The translations under genes and the position numbers were made by a program. DNA of 64,000 bases from Pocillopora verrucosa (Eukaryota; Cnidaria; Anthozoa; Scleractinia; Pocilloporidae): assembly GCF_036669915.1 (NCBI RefSeq), contig NC_089318.1, positions 23,900,725 to 23,964,724 of the forward strand, written 5' to 3'. The notes under the pieces are model-generated. The model was not told where the DNA came from. It made no database searches and saw only the letters and a list, made by a program, of their open reading frames with translations. Positions 48,306 to 62,300 of this stretch are shown here, one piece after another (position 1 is the stretch's first letter; each line of letters opens with the position of its first letter).

Positions 48306-49640
48306 TTAGAAATGATAATTTAAGTGCTCTGTTCGCTGAAAATTGTTCCAATCTTGAACTTGTACAGTATCAACTTCGTTTACAGGAACACGATGAGGGA
48401 AAACCACATCAACCATACTTGGTAGCATAAGACGCAAAATTCCGCCAAACCCCAGTATATCAAGCCAAGTTGAGCGAAAAAGTCGCATTATTTTCATTGA
48501 ACTTGGCCCGCTGAGAAGGAAAGAGAATGCTAAGGTAGATAATGGTTCAAACAAAAACCACACGGAACAGAGAGCTCCAAAATAAAGGTAGAATATTTTC
48601 TTATCAGAATGATTTCGGAAGGACAAATATAGCCCAAATGCAAAGCAAACCCAAGCAATTATCCGTAGAAATTGATACCCTTTATCTGCAAGACCTTCGA
48701 GAAAAAAATGGGCAATCAGATGGTCGGAAAATGCCTGTTTGTACGCGAACAGACATCCGTAGGTAAAGGCGAGCAGCGAACAAAACTTAGCAAGATCTCT
48801 GCTGATGCGGGCTTTGGTCATCGTCCACCCATGTGCCAACAAAATTAGTAGCAGAATAAAAGTGACTTGGCTTGTAAGATGGAGTAGCTCTGCAGCATTT
48901 GTTAAATAGGGAATTTGTATTCCACCTCGGACATAAGGTATGTAGTATATACAAATAAGAAGCTGAGCGATTACTTCACAGCTTAATGATGCCATGAACA
49001 CTTTGAAGGCCTTGTGTAGTTTGCCCACTTGAAGAAGCCTTCGTGCAAAGAGTAAACCAATCCCAAATAAAACAAGTATGGATCCAAATGACACTGCTAG
49101 ATTCTCAACGCCATGCATTTCTTCACCTGATAAATGTTCCTCCCAGTTGTCACTGTTTGTAAAAGTAAATTCATAAGAAATGTCCAATCCCTGTGAACTA
49201 TTACAGTGACTTAGTGCAAAGAACCACCATTGGTCTGGTGAATAAACACGAAGAATACCCGAGCATTTCTGAAGATTTTTGTCGATGATATGGAAGCATT
49301 GTGATGAATAATTTCCTGAGATGTTTGAACTGCCGTTCGTCGGTGTACTTTGAAATTTAACAATTCCCTGAGCACGAGAAAGCTTAGATTGGCAGTCCAT
49401 GTCATTATTGGTTGAAACGGTTTTATACGAGTCGTGAGAATAATACGCCAAACTCGGACAACATTCTCCTGTTACAGAATATTCCACTTTGTATTCCAGC
49501 TTTCCTTGATCATCAACGAAGGAAAATTCAGAGACGAACACCCAACTTTGTCCATTTTTGATATTTCCAGATAAATATTTGCCAGATGTACAGCATAACA
49601 TCAAGAACAAGAGAATGCATGGGAAGGTAGATTGTCGCAT
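48306..49640 (-). CDS. TMEM145: TMEM145-like seven-transmembrane protein, 444 residues, single exon
   Basis: Member of the GPR180/TMEM145 family (rhodopsin-like GPCR transmembrane domain, GpcrRhopsn4). A signal peptide of about 20 residues (MRQSTFPCILLFLMLCC) precedes GKYLSGNIKNGQSWVFVSEF, which follows the TMEM145 pattern KYxxGN...WVF. The ectodomain (about residues 21-185) has paired cysteines (ECCPSLAYY), several N-x-S/T sites and WWFFALSHC before GLDISYEFTFTN. Seven hydrophobic segments fill about residues 185-410, including LLILLAHGWTMTKARIS and KIFYLYFGALCSVWFLFEPL. The start ATG at 49640 begins the signal peptide. Ligand and signalling are poorly known; fit to TMEM145 is better than to GPR180. 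No introns are found, unlike neighbouring genes. Confidence 0.86.
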   Translation of the reverse strand: MRQSTFPCILLFLMLCCTSGKYLSGNIKNGQSWVFVSEFSFVDDQGKLEYKVEYSVTGECCPSLAYYSHDSYKTVSTNNDMDCQSKLSRAQGIVKFQSTPTNGSSNISGNYSSQCFHIIDKNLQKCSGILRVYSPDQWWFFALSHCNSSQGLDISYEFTFTNSDNWEEHLSGEEMHGVENLAVSFGSILVLFGIGLLFARRLLQVGKLHKAFKVFMASLSCEVIAQLLICIYYIPYVRGGIQIPYLTNAAELLHLTSQVTFILLLILLAHGWTMTKARISRDLAKFCSLLAFTYGCLFAYKQAFSDHLIAHFFLEGLADKGYQFLRIIAWVCFAFGLYLSFRNHSDKKIFYLYFGALCSVWFLFEPLSTLAFSFLLSGPSSMKIMRLFRSTWLDILGFGGILRLMLPSMVDVVFPHRVPVNEVDTVQVQDWNNFQRTEHLNYHF

Positions 49641-50374
49641 TACCGAGGAAGCTTACTTTCAACTGAAAGTTTGGCGACTATAGAATTTCCTGCTCTTGAT
49701 TCAATTCTTGCGTCACGATGCATTGCTTCGTAACCCTTTATGACATCAAATCATTCCGCAAGTACAGAACAATTGGGATACTACGCGTGCTCTGATTGGT
49801 AAAAAACATGAAGTTTGTTGTATTGGTTGACCAATAGAAATCTATAAAAAAAAGTTGTCCGGGGAGCCCCCACCTCAGCTAGAAGGGTCTGAGGTTCTCT
49901 GTTCTCTGTTCTCACTCCAGCGCGGCCTGAGCGTTTTGTATTTCTTTCAACTGTATAATAATATGCGTTTAGAAAAAAAAAATAATAAAAAATGGACAGC
50001 TCGCTACATCAGTCTACCGATGACATAGCTGTTCAGAGTTTCATACACTATATCTGATATTGGTCGGTCAAATGCATGCGAAAGTTCAAAAACGAGAAAC
50101 AACCAATCAACGACCCCTTTGAATCTCTCCTTTGAGATACATCATCAAAATAGAAAAACATTCATTCTAGTTATTTACGCTTCACTGGAACAGAAAAAAT
50201 GAACGCATTCGAAAAGAAAGTTAAGCCGATACGTTAAGTAACGCTGTCGATTGTTTTCTTTGAAAGAAGTTTCATCTTTAATATTCTTTACAAAACTTGT
50301 GATATATTTAAATCAAACGCAGTTAAATTAAAAAACAGTTATCAAATTTGAAGTGGTTTCAGGATGGTCAGTAT
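49641..50374. other. Intergenic region between TMEM145-like gene and sodium channel
   Basis: It contains the promoter side of the TMEM145-like gene and the 3' flank of the channel gene, both on the minus strand. No further gene or recognisable repeat is seen. Confidence 0.5.
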
Positions 50375-53300
50375 TCACTTTTCGTAACTTTTAGGTTGTT
50401 CCGATACTTTTTCGTTCTTTAGCGGAGCATTAACAAGTGCTTCTTGTCTCAAGACCTCCTCTCTGTTGAAAACGGCTCTGTCGAATGAAGGCGTCCTTGT
50501 TATAGTTACTTTGTAGTTTTCTCTGCCTGCCTGGCGAGAACTTTTGCATAAGTCGGGGAGAGAATCACTCAGTCTCTTTTCAGTTAAAACTAAGGCGGCT
50601 ACACGGCTTTTTGTTTCCCCTAAGTGCGGGATCATTCCCACATCTACTGAACTTTTTGTCTCACCAAGACTTAGTCTGAAAGCTTCTCTCCGTTTCCTCT
50701 CTCGATATCTTCTGATAGCACGTGTTATGACCCTCGCAGCCGCAATCTGTCGCTTTTTGTCCATTGTCGTGATGGTTGGACGGTTCTCATTAGAAGCAGG
50801 AAAATTAGTTTTAAATCTTTCTTCCATTCGTTTCATGACCATGTTAAACTCCTCGGAGTTGCTATCTTCGTATCCGGCTACAACTCTCTTTACCAAAACT
50901 TGCAACAAGTGCAGACAGAAAATCTTGTCGTCTTCGTACAGCGGTATGTTCAGCAATGCGCATGCGGCCTTGTTTGGCTTCTTAATCTTCAAGTTTCCTC
51001 CTAAGGTGTGCAGAAAGTCTGAAAGATCCTTGTAATAAATATACTGGGTGCCATCGGGGTCATACAATTTCCAGTGCTGATAAAACAAGTCTACATCCTC
51101 TCCGGTAATTCCTATCTTTTCCTGCTCCATGACATTGTTGTAATTTTCCAATACAACCGCCACATACATGTTAATAAGAACTAGGAAAATAATTACGATA
51201 AAGCTGGAAAAATAGCAAACAGCAATCCAACCATTTCCGCAGTTTCCGTTGGAAAGTCCTTTATAATTTGGATCACAGTCGGGCGGTTTTATCATTAAGG
51301 GCTCTAAAACATCGTTCCAGCCCGCTGCTGTCATCAGACGAAAAATCAACAACATCGAGTTTAAAAAGGTTTCAAAATTAACCACTTCATTTAACGCTCC
51401 TGTCTTCTTGACATGCGCGAAGAATGACATCCCAATAATGGCGTAGATAAACACAATAAGAAAAAGTATGGCACCCACATTGAAGAGAGCTGGCAAGGAA
51501 ACAACCAGTGAAAACATTAATCGTCGAATCCCTTTGGCTTTCTCAAAGAAGCGTAGTAGTCTTCCAACTCGGAATACGCGAACAACGCGCAGTAAATTGG
51601 GTGTTATGATGATTCCTGTTTTGTTTAAGCTCTCCACTATTATACCTGAATCATAAAGACAAATGAAGGAATAAATGAGATAGTGCCACTCCGGGTCGAA
51701 AGTGGGACGTAAAAAATCTGCGCACACCGACAAGGACATATCTTTTTTCCAAATCAGCTAACAAAATCTATAATATTATAAGAGAGCAAGAGCTTATAAA
51801 TTTTTTATAATCTCTAGAAGAGAGAATAATCCTGATCGCGAAAAAGATTTTCGGACACGAGTTACAAAGGGTTTGAGATAACTGAGGCTGAAAGTATCGG
51901 AGAGACGAAGTTATTAAATTATTCCTATTTAAAGACCGCGTTGAGCGAATATCGGTAGAAGCCCATACCCCCAGTCACACAAATCTGTGCAGTTTTTTTT
52001 AATTTATCATGAAAGTTTCTCGGAATGACGAGACCGAGAGCAGCTGTGCTGTAACTGAAAAAAATCAAAGGTTACCAATAATTTACTTACCCACTATGGA
52101 GAGTAAAACAATGACGAAGTCAAACACATTCCAGCGCTGTAGGAAATATCCCCATCGTAGGGCAATGATTCGCAACAGGGCCTCAATGATGAAAATACAG
52201 GTGAAAATGATATTGAAGATATGTGATGGACGCACATGGCAGTCTCTTATTAAGGAAAATATCGTATATTTACAGCTAAGAAATATGATTCACTAACTTA
52301 TAATTAGTTGCATGCTATAAAAAAATTCCGCCAGGTTTTTCTAGCTATAAGTAAGAAACCTCTCGCACGCTAATTGGTCGATTAGTGTGTTTCATTGAAA
52401 GTGTGCAGCCTCTGTTCTCCTTGTCGCAAAATACTCATAAGTGATAAAGTAAATAAGGATTATTTTTGACAAAGGATATCGAGCACCCGTGTGACTTGTG
52501 GGGGCTGGCCATAATGTTGCACCATCATAACTATCATGTTCACTGTAATCACCAGGATGATAAAGATCTCAAACTTACGATTTTCCACCATATCAAACAC
52601 CATTGCTTGATAGCGATTCTGCAAAAACATAATTGTTGACAGGAATCAGTGGTTCTCGTCACTGGATGGGATGCTACTCCATCGCGGGTTACCCTCCCCC
52701 CCCCTTCCTTCACATTTTACGACATAAACACAGACAAGGAAGATGTAATGTTAAGTATTGAGTCAAACAGCAGAAGTTCCAACTTTTCTCTGTCGTTACC
52801 TGTGGTCTTTCAACTTTCTTCTTTGGTTTTATAGCTGCAGCATTTTTTATCGCGTTCATCCAGCTTCTCTGGTTTGGTGTAAGAAAGATATGGACAGAGC
52901 CACAAACCTCCATCTGTGGAAAACAAAATCAAAAATATGTTTCTCACCTTGATGGAAAGCATAGTAAGGGCAGCTCAGCATTTAGAGTCAGTTACAAAAA
53001 CCTTGCGATGTCTGAGAGTTTTCTTTTCTTGTGGCCTGTTTATTTTCTTGAACGCGGGCACATGGGGACATTTTGCACTGCAACAGTTTATAGCGTGGAG
53101 AAAACATTCACGTTGTTTAATGCATCAAAGGTCCTATTCAAAACAGTTTTGTCGCGTATTGTCGGTAGAGCGTGAAAAAAAATCAAATCTTTTACAAGAC
53201 CTTTCTCTCTCAGTGTCTAGGATCTTAGCAAGTCGGCTAAATGACATGTATAGTCTAATAATATACAAATCATAAAAATGAAGCTTGAGTTAAGTTAACT

Positions 53301-56300
53301 TATTTTACTGGTCTTCTCTTATCCCGGAAGAGAAGAACACTCAGGCAGGGTTTGTACATTGATAAGATAGAAGTTAACTAACCTGTTGCTTGAGATGATT
53401 GAAGTTGTCAATAATGACACCGATGAAGAGATTTAAGATGAAAAAAGATCCAGAGATGATGAAAACGATGAAATACAAGTACGCCGCCATGTTGTTTTCC
53501 CTCACGGGTTGTTGATCTACCTACAAACGATAAATAATAATAACCCAGTAACCCTTTGATTTAAGTCAGTCTTAAGATCAGATTCCCAATTCTCCTTTCC
53601 AACTGCTGAGCATTTCCAAGTATATAATTTAAGAGAATTTACGGACTTGTCAAAATGATACTCCCTATCTAATGATTTTTTCAATTCTCACTTATCGGTT
53701 TTCTGCATTGACACTTAAAGTGAAGAAAAACATGTCCATGCTATGTTAAAAGGGCGAATGTATCATTTCAATGGAAAAATAAAACTTGTAAAACAAGGAG
53801 ATAATATATCGGTAGGTGGAGCGGTTAATTTACAAGGTTTGCAAGCACATATGATTACGGCCTTGTTTCAGTCTGATTACGCTGTTCTTAAACTGAATGA
53901 ATGCGGTCATAACTTAAAGGAAATCACGTGGCGTGCTGTTTAATTCTGTCGATGTAAACCAGCAGAGGCAAGACAGAGTCGATGTTTCTTACTTTAGTGG
54001 CATCAATAGCGTCCTCCATTATCTCCATCCATCCTTCAAAAGTAGCCTGAAAATATGATACGAACAATTACAAGAATTATAACTGACGTGGCTAACTGTC
54101 TTAGCGACCTAAATTCACGCGTCACAAGAGACCATCACACAATTAATGAAATAATCCGAAAAACGCATAGAAATACAACCAAATAAATCCTTTTTTTAAA
54201 CGATTTTACAAAAAATATTCAGCTTACTACTTGAAGAAGGACTAAGAATCCGTTTCCAGAATTATCAAAGTTGACATTAGAGTTAATCCAGCGGTCTCCC
54301 CTCTGAAGGCATACGGTCTTATTTGGCACAACAGAAGCGTCATATTTGACGCCGCGCGCGTCAACACACTTGTAGAATTTCCCGCCAAAAAGATTGACTC
54401 CCATGATGCTGAATATCAGCCAGAATACCAAGCACACCAGCAGAACGTTGGCAATCCCAGGTATGGCGTGAAACAGAGAGCTGATGACCACCTGAGAATC
54501 GAAATATATACGTGCTGGTAACATGAACAAAATGGGGATAACTGTTTCCCTCTAATTTTTGCGACACGCACACCAAATTTAGATCATACATTAGTCTTTT
54601 TCTTGAACTGAAGACATTGTACTGTCGCATGGATTAGAGTATTAGCAAGAAGGTCAAGTGAGATCATCAGGAAGGTTAGCTCACACATTCCAGATCTGTC
54701 GATCGACGAGAACATTCGAAAAAAAAATTTCCCAGGAAAAGGGAAATAATGAGCGATCTCTTCTGAAAATGAACCTCTTTTCTAGGCTCGAACTAAGATT
54801 AAAAGGCCAACGTGTTATTGTAAAACTTGTTTGAATAAAAACATTGTATAAACATAAGATAACTCACCCTCATTCTTTCAAATCTTGAGATCGCCCTTAG
54901 TGGTCGCAGAGCTCTTAACGTCCTCAAAGACCGAATAGACATGACCTCCTCGTTACCAAACAGAGCTATAAGAGAAACCTATAAGAAAAGTTAAGCGGAT
55001 AAGTTAAATTAAGGAAATTTAATCACATAAATGAGGAAGGAATGAGAATGACGTGAGAGGGCAGGAGATTGTTTTTTGCTCTGCTGCAAATCAGTCAAAA
55101 TGGATACCCACTTGGTGATCGTCAAAAGCTGAGATGAAGTCTATACTGTATAACTTTCTTAAGCAAAATAGCCCGGGGGAGCTGGATAACTCTTTCGATG
55201 ACAAAACAAATATAAATTTTATTTAAATGTGTCATAGAGCAGCCCTATTAAAAGGAAAAGCTTTTCTCGATAAACAGAGCGGAGCAATAGTGAACGAGAT
55301 GGGCTGGAAAGAAACTACTGAATGAAATTTAGATCCTCTAACCTCGGAAACAAGAGATTAAAAATGGCAAGATCTAATATAGATTCGACCTAGAATTTGC
55401 CTTTGAGCGCAGTTTTTACACCTGGAAATTTTCATCATAAGGTAAATTTACTTACCACAATAATCGCGACGTCAAGCCAGTTCCAGGCACTTGAGAAATA
55501 TGTGGTGAAGCCGAGACCGATGAGTTTGAGGATAAATTCAAGCACAAACACAACAGCAAAGAAGATATTTAAGACCCTCAACACTTCCTTTAATATCGGT
55601 CTGCTGTCTAAGTGCACATCCTCAAAAGCCTACGAAAGAAATGTTTACCAATAATTATTGAAAAACTTTGGTACGTAATTGGCTTTAAGGTTCGTCTTTC
55701 TAATTCAAATTTCGTCTTCGAACTATAGTTCGAAGACGAAATTTGAAAATATCGGTTACATCGATATATCGGTTACAAAAAATGCCTTTTATGCCACAGA
55801 CCTTAAACAAAAACGTTTATGACACTTTAAGAGCAATTTTTGGACTGATTGTTCGATTTCTTTTATCTGAAAACCGAATCATAACGATAGCTCCCCTATT
55901 TTTCTCTACCTACCATTCCCTGTCCCCATCCCATCCCTCCTTCCCCCCCCACTCCCCCCGCCACACACATACACCCACACAACTAGAAAACATACCAAAA
56001 GCTATGTCCTATGTCCTATGTCCTAAAGAAATATTATAAAGGGAATTATGTATGGAATCGATATTTTCACTGAGGAAGAAAGGAATGTCTAAACATCTTG
56101 TCGGAGACAGCTGCGGTTGTTTTTTATCTACTTGTCTTTACTAGGAATCTAACACACTAAATATTTAAGCATAGGAAGGGGGTGGTTTTTTTTTTAGTTA
56201 ATTGTGTTTACAGAAATGGCTTGGTTTTTCCTCACTCCTTTTTGTTCCGTCAAATTCCTTTGTCGCTTGCTTTGATCAAATTGTACCAGCGGCGATCCAT

Positions 56301-59300
56301 AGTCATTCGTGCGCACTAGGCAGTATATCGTAAACACTGTTTTTGTGTTCCCAATCTCATTGTGAGTTTATTAATATATCATCACTTGTTCATAATTTTA
56401 AACCATTTGTTGTTTTAACATTATCTGATCGCTATTTAGTAAAGAAGTAAGTGTTTCTATGTTTCGCATAAGAAAAATTTCACTTACCAATGCAATACTG
56501 CTCGCTGCAATCAGAAACACTATGAACCATTCAAAGTACTTGTGTTCCACAAAGCATTTCACCTTGTAACGAATCCAGATCCAAATCACGTGACAAGTTG
56601 TCTCATCAAACTTCGTGCAGCAGCCGTGTATCGTCGGAAAACAGCTGTCGACTTCGTATTCCCGAATGTTCAGCGAACAACAACACACTCGTCTTGATGG
56701 CGGATCATTCGGGCTTGTCACACAAGAAGCTTTCCTCGATGCTGGACTAATTGCTTCTGCATGGCCGTTACCGACTAAAAGACAAATTTTTTTGGTGTAA
56801 ATATAAAATGAAACCAAATTTTGAAAGGCTGACGTTCTGAGCAGAAACCCTTCGTCGGAACACAGTTTTACTCCCATGCAAAATTCGTCAGCACTTTTTA
56901 TCTATCGCAATCAACTCCCTGTTCCTTAAATCATTAAAAGCAATAGCTAGTCAATACATCTGAGTCCTCGACGAAAAATCAAGTCTTAGACCCCCGAATT
57001 TCGCGTTGGGACGTTTTACCAACTGAACTACAGTGAGTTCGTTGATGAAGCAGGCCATGGAAAATGTACATATGTGATGAACGTTCCGCATACTTATAAA
57101 ATCAACAATGTTGAAAGCGTCTTGAGAGTAACAGAACAAAAAAGATGGTCGGTTTTAGGTTCGGTTGTCGAATAAAGAGACAAAGCACATTCTTTCTTCA
57201 TTATAAATTGAGTTCATGTGAGGAGTAGTGTAATAGTTTGGTTGTTTAAGTTCACTTACTTTCTATCACCTCATCTGTTTGTGTGTCTTTGTTCGGAGCG
57301 GGCCACACCTTGGATTTCATCCTTTTTATAAAGTTGGATGCAATTACAACTTTCCTCAGCCGACCTAAGATACGGTTCTTTTTGTTTCCTCGAGCGGAAG
57401 ACAGCGAGGCTTGGCCAGCAAACGAACTCAGTAGCAGTGCCAAGAAAAGATTAAGGATCTGAAATAAAATGCACTGTTATCGATCTTAAAAAGCAATTTG
57501 TCAAACTTATGGAAAGAATAACACGACCTTTTAGAGTGTGAGAACAAAACAGAGCTTCTAGGAGAATTAATGTGTCAGAAAAAAAGGTTCTGAATTTCAT
57601 CGATACATCATCAAAGGGTAAAACGCATTGGGAAGTTCGACCTCACAGCATTTAGCAGTTTTAAAATGTCCATGTTTAGAATTGTCTGTAAAATACCCTC
57701 GGATAACGATTTTTGAACACCTTAACCGCAAAAGATCGGATTCCCGTATTTCATTTCCGTTTACATGATAACATGTCCTTTCTTTCATTGCGCATGGAGA
57801 CATGTGACCTTGCCGTAATTAATTTACTCACAATAAAGTGTCCTAAAAGAAAAGCTGGTATGAAGAGTATGATAGAAGCGGGTCCTGCAGCTCTCATGCA
57901 GTCCCATAGAGGCTCAATCCACTCCCCGCAAATAATCCGAAATATTAACAGAAACGAATGCCAGAAATCTGTAAATCTCCACCGAGGGACTTCACCATCG
58001 AATTTATCCGCTGTGTAAGATGAACCAAATAACTGCATTCCGACCACAGCGAAGATATAAATGATGATGGCTAATATGACGGACAGATTGGCAAGAGCTC
58101 CCAGACTTTGACCTATGGTGGCTAAAAGACTGGACATCGTACTCCAGGATTTAGCGAGCTTTAGAATGCGGACCTACAAGATTCAAGATAAAGAAAAACA
58201 CTCTTATTTATTGGTTTCAGAAAGATTTAAATATTGTGAGGCAAACGCGCGCTACGAAAAAAAAAAGTTTTGCTTTATCCTGTTGGACGCGATTCTCAAG
58301 TAAACATTATCAGCTGAAGGAAACTGATATATTTTGCTTCTTTTGACAAACTACTTTAAATTTAAGCCTCCAAACTTAAATATGGATTTTAAAAAAATGT
58401 TATTGAGCCTAACAATCTGTTTCCTAGAGCTTATTCGACTGCGTAACATCAAGGAACGAGAATTTTATTTCTTGCCCTTTTTAAGAAGGAGAGTGTATCA
58501 AGGTTAAGTCCAAGGCTGAATGCTTCCTTGTATGATCAAAACAAACGGACTTGGTTCACTTTTTGAGACCTCACTTCACCACTCTCCGCTTTTAAAAAAT
58601 TTCAAAAATTTCATACTTTGGTTTTGATCTGGGTCTCAAATTATTAGTTAACCGAGCGGTCTGGAATCTCAGCGCGCGAACCGGGATAAAATTTCCGACT
58701 TGACTAAATGACAACATCCAGTTGTGTCGTGAGTCAATAGAATCATAAGAAAAACCCCCTAACTGTTCAAATTTTCATTTTTTGAGCCGGTACTTACCAA
58801 TCTGAAAGACCTTAGAACACTTGTTCCTGTGTTGTCGATGAGGTTTGACAAAGTTAATACCGTATCTATGAGACTAATTATAACAACAACTCCATCAAAA
58901 ATATTCCACCGGCTTTTGATGTAACCACTTGGCTTGAGAGCGATCAACTTCAGAATCATCTCCATCAAAAATATGAAGGTGCAAACCTGTGAGACAAGAA
59001 TCCCTCAGTTTAACATCTACATTCTTAAGAATGTTCGCGCTTTTAAAGTTGGACTGCTTGCATACTCACCAGATTAACAATATCAACTGCTAATGCCAAA
59101 TCCTCGTTCATTCCATGATATTGTAGGGACATAAACAGCGTGTTGATCAGAATAATGATGATGATACCAGCCTCAAACATTTTATGTTCCACGATCCGCT
59201 TTACGTGTTTCCGGAACGGTCTCCCGAAACCACACTTCAACAAGATTCCAGCTCCGCAGCAAGAGCAGCACTTTTTAAGAGGTTTAACATGACTCTCACC

Positions 59301-62300
59301 GGAATTGTTATTCTCTGCAGTTTTATTCATAACTTTTGTTTGCTTTGAGTCTCTTTCACTTTGATTTATTTGGAAAACTGATGCAGATTCTGCCTGCGTC
59401 AGAGCCAACGAGTCATGAGTTTTATCATAAGCTGCCACATCGAACATGGCTCGGTGAATTGACTCGTCCAGGACCACATCTTGTTCTCCGTACACGAGAC
59501 TCATAATACTTCTACGGCTGCGCAGTGAGAAAGAAGAGCCTTGTTGTTTCTGCTGGAGACGTAAGCTGTCATTATCCTGAGAAATAAGAGAACAGAATGT
59601 TACTTAGGAGGATGAGCATGACGTCACTGCCCAGCACCATACGAAAAAAATAATTTCTGTCCGTCTGCTTCCCGTTTGAAAACTAATTGTTGTGTCTCAT
59701 AGACAAACTTATATTCAGGGCTATGGAACTACGGAACTAAATCGTACGAATACTCATATGGTTGATTCGTGTTTTGAGTTTAGCAGGAAGCATATAACTT
59801 AGAAGCATCTAAATTACCCTGTATTGTGGCTTAAGAACAAGCGGAGATTTATTACCTAACCAATCAGAAGAAATGATGCTGGTGGTTTTGCCTAAATGTG
59901 AAATTATATATTCAAACAGTTTTTTTCTCTAATAAAAACGCAGAGCCACTTGCTAATAGAGAACAGAAGTTTGAGGCCTAATCCTCATCGGCAAGCGTCG
60001 AGTAAGATATGGTATTTGATCCATTTGAGGAGAGACCAGAAAACGTTTTCTAAAAATTTGTTTTGGTCCAACTTCGCACCTAAATTTGCCAGTCGGTCAA
60101 ATGCTCCTGGTTTCGCTGATTGCATTAAAACACCAGATTTCACTGTTTCGCCGGAAAATTTTATGACTTACCTGTCGAGAGTTTTGCACTTCATTTTCAT
60201 AAGATGCAGCCACCACAGCAAGAACAAGATTGATGAGATAAAATCGGCCAAACAACACAATGCTTAGGAAATAAATTAAAGACCAGGGACCCATGGCAAA
60301 TAGGATCTGATGAAAAGACAGAAATGTTCAGCTGTTAATACCACTCGTGACTTGAGTATAACAAACCAAACAAATGCAACAGAATGAAAGAAGGAAACAC
60401 TTCGTTATTGCGATTATCATTATCACTATTATTGTTTTTAATATTTTCATTTAGTTATCGTACTTAGTTGCATTAATGTTAGATAATATTCATTGAAAAG
60501 ATAAAAATGCAGTTTAAATTGTACGTAAAATTTTGTCCGTCTGTCTGACTTTCTTTCATAATAAAAATACGAATTTTCGAATGTCTGCCAGCCACGCGGG
60601 CTAAGTGTTTGACCAACTCTCTGTCTGCCAGTTTCGAAGTAATTAATTGAATTGTGTGGCTTAGAACGCTGATAGTCTGAATAATTGTCTGATCGTCTGA
60701 CTGTCTTTTAACCAGCTTGATTGATTAACTGCTCGGCTTCTTTCCAAGTGTCTGTTTGCCACTGAGTTTGTCTATCACAAGGACTCTCCGACTGTCTGCC
60801 AATCAGGTTGACTGACTTTCTCATGCAACTAACTGACGTGAATTATTTGTTACGCAGTGTGTCGTAAGATTTCAGAAACTTTTATCACTCACATTATTGT
60901 ACACATTTTCCCAGAAGTCTAAGGTAACAAGTTGAAATGACGTCATAATAGCCCAGCCGAAGTGATCAAAGCTGGTGTATCCATAGTTTGGATTTGCGCC
61001 TGCGTGAGAAAGACAGCTCTGATTGGCCGCGCAGTGCCTGTCGGAGAAAAGTAGTGAAGACATATAATTTTTCTCTCCAGGAGTTGACATATTTATATGC
61101 ATTGTATATTAGGGACAAGACACTTCTTGAGTTTGGTTCCCATATCATTTAGCACACTATGTCACTGCTTCGTATCTCTCTTTGATTCCCCCAAAAATTT
61201 GACAGGACGATCAGCTCGTTTCAAATCATATGAAATGAAGAATATATTCACTTACATCGCACCAGAAATATTTCCGCAAACGATAGGCTGTCCATCGGGA
61301 TCAAGTATCCACACATCTACGGGCGCAACATGTAAATGTGACCAAAGGATTTTATTTGAACAAGGATTTGTTAAGATATGAGCTTAATAACTTATACAAA
61401 CCATTTCGTTTAACAAGACAAAGTCTAACTTCTGTTCTTGCAAGCGATTTCCGTGTGTAGTGCGTTTGTCCCATAATAAATCACTGATAAAGTCAAGCTG
61501 TGGTGGGAACAAAATCGTAACACCCGAGGCGCAGCCAAGCGTGCCAATGCCGTACTTACTACCTTTTGACATTTTCTGCGATCTACTGTTACAGAACAGA
61601 CGCATGGTAACATGGAATCTATTTGTTTAAACGAGGATCCTCTCTTGATTTGTTTCATATAAATAAATAACCAATTAGTTATATAGTTCAGTTTGTTTTA
61701 TGATTACTGATTGACCTTATTTATCCTGTATGCGACATTAAGTTATAACTACATGACGTACTCACTTGAGTTGGATGCGTAATCCTTGTACGAAATTTGA
61801 AGATTTTCTGGCACAGGCTCCGCGCATTTATTTCTTAGTACACCCACAAACACTTGCATTCCGACAAGTGCGTAAATGCAAATGAAGAACATAGTGAGAA
61901 TGAGTACATCCCATAGCATCTTCATTGAAACCAGGAGGGTGTTTACCATCATTTTTAGCCCTGCAAATATGAAAAGTATGAATTGTTAGAGACTAAGACA
62001 TCTGCTAGAGAATTTAAGCAAAGCCTTTGTCAGCAACCTCCGTAACTTCCTTGAATATTAAAAAAAAAACATTGGCTGCCCATGCTTGTGTATACGACTT
62101 AAGTTTTTCCTCAGCTTCGCCTTTTAAAACAGCAACTTTAAAACAAGCTATAGGGCGGTCAGAACGTTTGCTTTACAACATTTATTGAGGCACATTTCTC
62201 TTCATCAACTCCTGGTTCATTTAAAACTTATATACATCGTACCTTTCACGGCTGAAATTGTCCGCAAGGCTCTAAAAACGCGAAACGTCCTAATCCCTGA

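Noticed and set aside
50544..51035. 163-codon plus-strand open frame
   Set aside because: It lies antisense to the coding sequence of the channel C-terminus. It has no domain features and is explained as a shadow of that exon.
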